From Isoetes taiwanensis (taxonomy: Eukaryota; Streptophyta; Lycopodiopsida; Isoetales; Isoetaceae): a stretch of 64,000 bases of DNA. The notes beneath the pieces are model-generated. The model saw only the letters and a list, made by a program, of their open reading frames with translations, did no database searches and was not told the origin of the DNA. Positions 56,664 through 64,000 of this stretch are shown here, in pieces. The translations under genes and the position numbers were made by a program. The stretch's first letter is position 1. Every line of letters starts with the position of its first letter. The stretch covers positions 9,317,284-9,381,283 of the forward strand of contig JAJEKV010000052.1 in the NCBI GenBank assembly GCA_021234155.1, read 5' to 3'.

Positions 56664-57099
56664 AAGGAATATTCCTTATTACCTTGAAAGGAATATTCCT
56701 TATTGCATTGAAAGGAATATTCTTTAGCGCCTAGTTATCAGGAATATTCCTTATTACCTTCAAATGAATATTCTTTAGTTTGTTTAAGTGCACCCATAGT
56801 TACAAGGAATATTCCTTATTACCTTGAAAGGAATGTTCCTTATTGCATTGAAAGGAATATTCCTTAGTGCCTAGTTATCAGGAATATTCCTTATTACCTT
56901 CAAAGGAATATTCTTTAGTTTGTGTAAGTGCACCCATAGTTACAAGGAATATTCCTCATTACCTTGAAAGGAATATTCCTTAGTGCCTAGTTATCAAGAA
57001 TATTCCTTATTACCTTCAAAGGAATATTCTTTAGTTTGTTTAAGTGCATCCATAGTTACAAGGAATATTCCTTATTACATTGAAAGGAATATTCCTCAT
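56664..57099. repeat. Array of 16 GAATATTC dyads
   Basis: Fifteen exact GAATATTC sites (mostly inside AAGGAATATTCCTTATT) plus one GAATGTTC variant, about every 25-40 bp. Higher-order units restart at CACCCATAGTTACAAGGAAT (about 56791, 56931) and CATCCATAGTTAC (about 57048), giving 117-140 bp periods. Each site is a perfect palindrome and fits GAAnnTTC. Confidence 0.92.
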
Positions 57100-57346
57100 T
57101 GAGTATAGCCCTTTCATTTGAGCTAGGCTTGTGGGATATATGCCAGCATCAACCATTGGCCAATTGGGTCAGAAAAAGAGGACAGTGGGAAAGATTTTGA
57201 GAAAAGGACGTTGAACAAATCATTGGCACAAATCATTCGTTAAGGAACAAATCATTGGCATGGTACGAGCCATATCAGAAACAGGGGAGAAGGGAATAGA
57301 CAGGGATAAAAATTCCTTTTTTACCTGTGGTGACTGGTTGATTCCG

Positions 57347-57797
57347 ATGGCGGGAGAAGATCGAACGACTAGATCACAATCCATATCCCCAATTCAAATG
57401 CAAACTCACCTGGCGCACCCGATTCTTGAGGAGATCAATGCCGAACAGGGAAACCAATTGAACAAAATCAAACGGAGAGGCAGTCACGAGTTCAGAGGTA
57501 CTCCTATTCTTAAACATGCTTTTGTTCCTAATCTAACAATTGCTTATGATGTTCTACACAGATGCACAGAGGAGACTTAACAATGTTGGAAGCATGGATC
57601 GAGCTATGGGAGTAGCAGCGGACAAGGGGGATGAGGAATCCCAATTATCTAAAGCAGAACTAGAGAGTATTCTCATTCAACTTAAACAGGAAGTTGTGCA
57701 TGCAAAAGCAATCAACAAAGTGCTGAAAAGGGCTGAGGTTTGGAGATTCAATAGCCTCAAACCATACTTTACCAATCTCTATCATAAATGGCAATAG
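57347..57797 (+). CDS. Hypothetical two-exon coiled-coil protein
   Basis: Exon 1 57347-57497 (MAGEDRTTRSQSISPIQMQ...RRGSHEFR) and exon 2 57562-57797 join in phase through a 64-bp GT/AG intron (split Asp codon), giving 128 residues. An upstream in-frame ATG at 57260 is possible. The second half, SKAELESILIQLKQEVVHAK, is a likely coiled coil, followed by VWRFNSLKPYFTNLYHKWQ and stop. No family is recognised. It lies right after the GAATATTC array and could be controlled by it. Confidence 0.45.
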
Positions 57798-58101
57798 AAG
57801 CGAGAAGCACATGTCTTGCTTCTGTTAGACTTCACCAACTTCCAAACAGCTGTCCTGGACACTCTTCTCACAATTTTCGGGAACAGGAACATTGCTGATC
57901 TCACACTGCAAGACCTTCTGGATGAATCTTGAGTCTTGAATCTTGAATCTTGAGACCTTCTCCTTACAGTGTTTTTTATAGCTTACACTAAGTATAACAG
58001 TCTTGGAATTATAGAAACAATATATTAATGTTTGTGTTTTAATATGGTTCACATTCTGATTACATTCAGTTTGCAAGTCCATGCCTTAGTGCATAGAAAA
58101 G

Positions 58102-61100
58102 TTACTTCAACAACAAAGTTAACGTTATTACGTAGATTCTACAATCTCCGCAAATTTTCCAAAACATTTCATGCCAATAGTTAGTCGGTTCATATGCATA
58201 AGATGTACCTTTAATCTTATGTTTGATCGGGCTCAATGGAAATCTCACCCCAATTCTTGACTCGGGATGGACAAGAACTTTCTTTCCTTGAATAAGCATG
58301 TACTTTTGATGGCAACCAGGAATCAATTCAAAGTAGTTACCAGCTATAACTTCATTACCACAATAAAATTCATTTCCATAGTCATCCTTGGTGTCTTCTT
58401 CGAGGGCATGTTTCACTTGCCTTTGGATGAGATAATAAGGGACCCTTTCATAATTGTCGGGGATGTGAATGATGCAAAATAATCTCCAACCCGCGACCTT
58501 TGTCTCATCCACATTGTCCACGCCATTTGCCCACAAGTCCTGCCTACCATTGCCATCTTCTTCAACATTGTCCCCGCTTTTGTAGGCTCTAGTTTTCTCA
58601 ACTCCCACCGCCCACAATGATCAAAGATTCTCACAAGCAGGCCAATCAAAATTGATGCATGCCTTACAAAACATGAAAGAGATCTACACATTAACTTTGT
58701 TGGATCATTTGGATCTATGGATGATAATGCAATGAAGAGATTGCACCCCTTTCAATTGGGAGCACATCAAATCTTTGGGAACGGTCAATGTCGGACACCT
58801 TCCAAAATACCCTTTCCACATCGAAATTTTCTCTTCAAGAACCTCACATGCGGTTCTGCATTTTTATCACTTTCCCATCCTTTTTCTTTGTTGCTCCTCG
58901 AGCCATAGTTTGGCTATGGCTCCTTCTCCGTCCATGTGTGCCCTTCCCATGTCCCGAGCCAAAGAAATTCCGGTGCATTCTGATCCGATGCTCTTGATGA
59001 TACCTAGTTACATGATAGAAAGCTCTTCTCGACTTGAATTGGGGAACACACCGTCGGGCCAAACTAAGTGGTATTTCATATGGCCAGCACCATTTTCTTT
59101 CAGCCAATTGAGGTGCATCTTGAATGCTTTTTGTACAAAGTGAGTATCATGTGTTTTGTCATCTGAAATAAAGAAGTGCACACATTTCCTCATTTTACCC
59201 TGTACCTTGAACATCGTGATGTGGACCAATATGTTGATTTGTTCATTGTACCAATGTTGTGCTTGAATCTCGTTGAATGGCTTCAAAGTATAATTCTCCG
59301 AGAAATCAACAACTGATAATATGGTATCATCACGAAGACTCTTCATGGATTCCTTGAATTGTTTGCTCTGCCAATGTGCCACAAAGTTATGATATACAAA
59401 CTTCGACATATGATCAAACATGTTATCCAACATATTACTGGAGCTGCCTTTCTTGTCAATTAGCTTTAGTCTTCGTGAAGTTCCTTTCTTTGAGGGCTCA
59501 TTAACGTAACCATAGATTTGCCAATCAAGCGTTTGATCAATCTGCTCCTTGTATTCTCTTGGACACAACTCAATTAATTGTTTCCCACAATTTCCACAAT
59601 CTGATTTGATACATTGTAGCTTATGCCACTCCTTGCTTGCACGCTTTCTGTCACATACCATAGCCCTCCAAAATGTGCTAACATTATCAAATGTCTTGTT
59701 CTTGGCTTGACATATTCCAAAGATGAGCTTCGGGATGCGACACACCACAATTGCACGAACAATTTTCATGGAATCTTGACCTCATCAAATTAAATGCCTG
59801 CTTGTACAGATCTGATTGCTCATGTTTCACGCAACAACATGTGTTTCTTTCCTTTAGCTTTCTAATGCAAGAAGGTTTTAAGTATTCAAATTGCCTAAGC
59901 CCAATCCGAACCTCTGGATACTGATCCACAAAATTCTGGAATAATTCAGCCTGTAAAATTACAGTGAAATAAAATTTGTCACCTCATTACATTACATTAC
60001 ATTACATACAAATCTTTTACATATTCAAGACGCTAAACTCCCACACATACATGTACATTCTGACATGAATTTTATTTCATTTACTATGAAGTCACATAAT
60101 TTTTTGACAATTAATACATCTCCACACTAATTTCTTCTTAGTTATTGCCTACATCTACAATACATCCAGAATATACATGTAAACAAATATACATGTACGT
60201 GTTGCCATGAAATAATTTGACATTTCCATGTAGAACAACTAGGGCAGACTGCATCTACATTACATTCAAAAAGTAAAGAAATCTGTTACAAACTTTACAT
60301 CAGTGTTACAAAATAAAAGACATCTTTATTCTGCCAAAAAGTAAAGAAATCTACAAACTTTACATCAGTGTTACAAAATAAAAAACATCTTTATTCTGAA
60401 AAACAAGATGCAATTATAGCTAAATTACAGTCGTACCTGTGTAATGTCAATATATTGAATTGGTTGTGTCCTCTTCTTCATGACATCTTTAATTTTTGGT
60501 GAAACCTTTGAGTTATCTAACCAAAACTGAGCAACCATATCCTTCATAGCCTGATCTATCGTATTTGTTCTTGGATTTCGACCTGCTAATGCCCACAGAT
60601 TTGTTCCACCTAGTGACATTCTTTTCCTTCTCTCCACTGCTAGTTTCATATTTCTAGGATGTATTTTCAGCAACTTAGCTGCTAGTGAAGTCTTCTGTAA
60701 TTCTCCTTCCTCTCCAACCACCATAGATAGTACAGAATGCTTTGCAGCAAGTCTCTCATTGCTATTTGCATTTTTGACGTCTTGGAGGCCATCCTTTAAA
60801 TTCTTTACCAGATCTGTTTTTACGATAGCCTCTTGAGGCCTTCCAATGACTGGCTCAAATAGGAATTGCAATCTTTTGTCCCCGCAATAATCTTCTTGCA
60901 AATATACTTTCTTTGTTTTGGAGTCAAATTAGATACCTCATTCATTATGAGATTTACAGAAGCATTCACCATTCTTCTAATTGGCTTTGTCACGTATCCA
61001 CCCCTATAAACCCTCTGTTTCGATTTTCTTTGCTTTTGCTTGTAATGATTGCTTTCCTAAACTTCATCAACAGAGGAGGATTGAAATCAACCCGATGCTG

Positions 61101-61211
61101 ACCTCGAAGTGCTTGCATGAGAGTCCAATCCTTCTTCCATAGTTTCTTCTTCAACTGGTGCTTTAAGACATCGATCCATTCTGCAGAAAGGGGATACAAC
61201 ATCCTGCACAA
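58102..61211 (-). pseudogene. Transposase-like gene of an unclassified DDE-type family, spliced and frameshifted
   Basis: Minus strand. 61211-60437 holds a DNA-binding-like N-terminal region: LAAKLLKIHPRNMKLAVERR, then MKDMVAQFWLDNSKVSPKIK. A GT/AG intron (60436-59951) is followed by AELFQNFVDQYPEVRIGLRQ, a cysteine cluster (NTCCCVKH), then after a frame change CIKSDCGNCG and the core: VVDFSENYTLKPFNEIQAQHWY, FISDDKTHD, WPDG.VPQFKSRRAFYHV and NFFGSGHGKG. The order HVD(F)xENY / SDD / DG..QFK / HGKG is shared by a widespread but poorly named transposase-like family in invertebrates and plants. At least three frame changes (about 59750, 59060, 58920) and the split 58102-58617 C-terminal frame suggest decay. 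Acidic residues in those motifs are candidates for the catalytic triad. Confidence 0.6.
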
Positions 61212-62400
61212 AAAATCAGATTATTAACCAGATTTGTATTACTGCTTGAAGGGATTTGTATTACTGCTTGAAGGAAAGGGATTTCAATTTCTTCAAGATA
61301 CATTTGTTTCTTGAAATGCATTCGATTTAGGAGCAGCTATAATCGATTCGGGCCAAGTTTTCGTTGAGGTAGAATCCGGAGCCATGTTTGATCGATTGAG
61401 GAAAGTTCAAAATGTGCGCCAAGTTTTTTTTTTCGCATGCAAGATATTTAGATTTTATATTGATAGAGAAGCTAGTACAAGATTTCGGGAGGATTTGGTA
61501 TAATTATGGAGAATATTGTACGTCAACCGCCTTTATTAATGATAGGCAACTCCATGTAAAATTCAAAATGTACATTACAAACACTTTAACCCAGTTCAAA
61601 TTTTTACATCAATATACAAAAAAATTCAATCACCCTTTCATGCTTCTACCCTATTGTAATAAATTAGAATCATTTCTTATAATAACAATAGAACCTGGAC
61701 GGCCTGGACCTTTATTCAGACAATTGCTATGGTACAGTACTTAAACGTCCGACAGGATCTACCATCGAAAGGCTATACTGGCAAAGGTACATACACTGGC
61801 TCAACTGGCTAAGATCATCACTGCTACACGGCAATCTCCTATCAATGGGAATTTATATTGGATTCAAGTTCATGACATGTAATTTGTCTCTTTTACAGGC
61901 AAAGGATCTCTGGCCTACTTCAAGACATGCTGATCTATCTCTTCTTCCTCTACATAAGCTAGTCATTACTACAAAAATGGTCGAAGATCTACTAAGTAGA
62001 TTCTGCATCAAGCCACTGCTAAAAAATCACTTGTTTGCTACATGTGGTCACCGCATTTAGTTACAGACATTGGTTGCATAACCCAAGTGCGGCTGCCTTT
62101 GGTCACTACTCCATATAAAGTCCTTATCCCTTTTTTCTGTTGATGTTGCCCTTTTCCAAAATGGTTGAAGTCTCCTATAATTGTTTTCTCCCATATCGAC
62201 CCTTTTGTAATTTTAAAGGGCCCTTATAATAAATATCCTTATTTCACTTTATATTTGGTCACAAATCCACCTCTTAATAGTTTAGTTCCTTTTTTATAAA
62301 TAATAAGCTTTGTTGCTTTTAATCTGTGGTAAGACTCTAAATTGTCGTGCCCAACATCACGGGTTCTACGTTTCGTTGTGAAAGTGGCCATGATCATTCG
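61212..62400. other. No gene recognised
   Basis: A short perfect duplication GATTTGTATTACTGCTTGAAGG occurs at 61232-61274. A 110-codon frame at 61412-61744 has no domain. If the 46.8-61.2 kb block is one transposon, its right end should lie near here, but no inverted repeat matching the left side was found by eye. Confidence 0.35.
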
Positions 62401-62516
62401 ACCCACTTCAACCATGTACAATAGAAGGGGCATTTCCCATCTGGGTATGTCGTGTCCCGTAATCTTCATGAGCTTCCCATGGATGTAAAAATCTATCTTT
62501 CTTTCTTTCTTTCTTT
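62330..62516 (+). mobile_element. LINE-like 3' end with (TTTC)n tail
   Basis: AGCTTCCCATGGATGTAAAAATCT followed by four TTTC units (62497-62516) has the same plan as the other LINE ends here (TCCGTGGACGTTAAAAAT plus simple-repeat tail). No ORF is left and the 5' limit is a guess. Confidence 0.45.
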
Positions 62517-62519
62517 ATC

Positions 62520-63690
62520 ATCAATCTCAACCTCCTCTTAGAATTCACAACCCCTTCCAATTACATTTTTTGTTCCCTTCCTTAATATCACGAGTCAATA
62601 TTTAGAAATAGTAATTTACACAGCTTTTCCATTTTCTATAGTTTTTTTACCATAGCCCACTCTTATGTGCTTGTAGCATAACAATATTAAATACAAAATT
62701 TCAAACTTTTTGTTTTGGTGTATTATGGGAGAATAAAATAGAATACAGTTATCGTCCGTAGGGTCGCGAGGAAAATGGACTTGTGTAGCATTGGCGAGCT
62801 CCCCTATTGGGTCGCTATTAACACCACGCTCAGGTAGTGTAGCTCTTTGGTGAGCTCATCTTTCTTAGTCCTATATGTACCAGCCCCTCGCTTATAACTG
62901 GCTTCATAGCCATGCGACGGTGCTTCTTTATCACCAACTACATATAAAGCATCACATGTAGCACAAATCCCATAACACACCCAAAAAAAAAAGTTTGATT
63001 TTTTTTTTCGATAAAAAATGCGGCACAATAATATATCTCTTCAATATCTTCATAAAAGCTTACTGCACTATAATGATGCAGCGCAAAGGACATAATGAGA
63101 ATGATCAGCTAGGCACAGAGCATGTTTTGCTGCTGTTGTGCAAATCATATTTTAATCGACTAGTGGGGTGTGAAAAGCTACCAAATTCGGCCGGAAATTT
63201 GCTGTTGTGACCCAGAGAACTTAACAAAATATGACCATATCATATATCATCAAAACAATCCCATAGAAAGCTTTCCAATGCAATAAAAAACATTGAAAAG
63301 GGAGTCCAGATTCAAAAGTTATGATAAAAACCACATTACCATCAAATCTGCATGGTGTCATGAACCTACACGAAAACAAGGAAAATATGCGAAGAATACA
63401 CAAGAAAAAAGGAAGAAATATGTCAAGATCGATAAAGAATCTAATATATGATTAAGAAACAAGAATACAAAGGCTCAAACACAAGCAGAAACACGAGAGG
63501 GATGCCCAGAAGGCTCAAGACTGGCATTGAACCAGAATATCCAGTGTCGAAGGCCCCCTTATATACTGGAAAAGGGGCCTCTTTTCTGCACGAATCCATG
63601 TGGGATATATGCGCCAAGTTCTAAAATGTTCCAAACCTTCTGGACAATAATAATATGAAAGAACTTTTTAACAAGTATTGGTAGTGAACT
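62520..63690. other. No gene recognised
   Basis: AT-rich. 62735-62770 has AAAATAGAATACAG followed by TTATCGTCCGTAGGG, weakly resembling the start of a minus-strand LINE end. 63235-63340 (AAAGCTTTCCAATGCAATAAA, AAAAGGGAGTCCAGATTC) resembles the repeat at 35290-35560. No coding region. Confidence 0.4.
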
Positions 63691-63775
63691 TTGGCAAAGA
63701 TGCTTGACTCGCAACTAAAAGGTTGTGAGTTCAAATCCAACTTCATGTGTGAGTTCAAATCCAACTTCATGTAAT
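63690..63775 (+). mobile_element. tRNA-like SINE remnant
   Basis: TTGGCAAAGATGCTTGAC (A-box-like), then CTCGCAACTAAAAGGTTGTGAG and GTTCAAATCC (B box, 63729-63738). A 23-bp tandem copy repeats the B box (63726-63748, 63749-63771). It is not a foldable full tRNA. Different family from 1582-1833. Confidence 0.5.
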
Positions 63776-64000
63776 TACCTTTTTATCGTCGCACCATCCC
63801 CCTCTTATGGCGACGACGAGTCCTCGGAGCTGGAGCCGGGATACTCAAACTGAGCTTATCCGGGTAATGTCAGTAAAAATCTGCAATTTTATCAAGCATA
63901 TTAGTCATATTCTCAGCAGGTTCCCAGGTTCTATCCCTTGGGAGTAACCATCCCAATCGACAAAGTAATACAAGCGCCGAGGCAGAAACTTAGAGTCCAA

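Noticed and set aside
56664-57099. CRISPR-like array
   Set aside because: Repeat and spacer lengths are not regular, spacers are themselves repeated, and the genome is eukaryotic.
46585-61580. Terminal inverted repeats of the Ulp1/transposase block (AAATTCAAAATGTA words at about 46606 and 61560)
   Set aside because: The match is short, AT-rich, nearly self-complementary and not in a convincing inverted arrangement.

Overview
The window looks like nuclear DNA of a land plant with a large, transposon-rich genome. Evidence is an intact oleosin, spliced genes with GT/AG introns, a plant-type 2-oxoglutarate dioxygenase, and many plant-style mobile elements (LTR elements, L1-like LINEs, foldback/MITE elements, a Helitron-like 3' end, tRNA-derived SINEs). 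A fern or other non-seed plant would fit, but that is a guess; nothing seen fixes the species.

Layout. 1-1530: CT-rich satellite, then a minisatellite rich in GAAnnTTC motifs. 1582-1833: SINE. 3185-5090: the best copy of an L1-like element carrying only ORF1, with a (GGAA/TTCC)n tail. 6693-11856: last exons of a TIM44-like mitochondrial import gene; its last intron holds a 4.57 kb LTR retrotransposon with 447-bp LTRs, a 5-bp target duplication and no visible gag/pol. 12.4-19.1 kb: nested repeats, two diverged copies of an older sequence interrupted by ORF1-only LINEs, a 444-bp TIR element and a LINE fragment. 19838-20290: intact intronless oleosin. 20.4-29.3 kb: no recognisable protein gene, some local duplications, and a Helitron-like terminus at 29278-29306. 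30.0-34.0 kb: dead LINE reverse transcriptase fragments. 34.0-36.3 kb: two members of a foldback family, one with perfect 124-bp inverted repeats. 37.4-38.4 kb (minus): an EF-hand gene with a nonsense codon in its second calcium loop, abutting an Erv26/TEX261-like fragment. 38.8-39.8 kb: LINE 3' ends with (ATTCT)n tails. 41603-42675: a three-exon 2-oxoglutarate/Fe(II) dioxygenase with all catalytic residues. 43.2-46.5 kb: LINE fragments, one with a 14-bp target duplication.

46.8-61.2 kb is the most unusual block. It has an unrecognised 190-aa ORF, a coiled-coil/RING-like ORF, a multi-exon Ulp1-like (C48) protease gene, a 16-site GAATATTC array, two small unrecognised genes, and on the minus strand a frameshifted, spliced transposase-like gene. 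This may be one large decayed DNA transposon carrying a SUMO-protease-like gene, but no terminal repeats were identified. 61.2-64 kb: no gene; a LINE tail and a tRNA-like SINE remnant.

The best-supported apparently intact host genes are the oleosin (lipid droplet coat) and the dioxygenase. The TIM44 and EF-hand/Erv26 loci are partial or broken. They do not form a common pathway.
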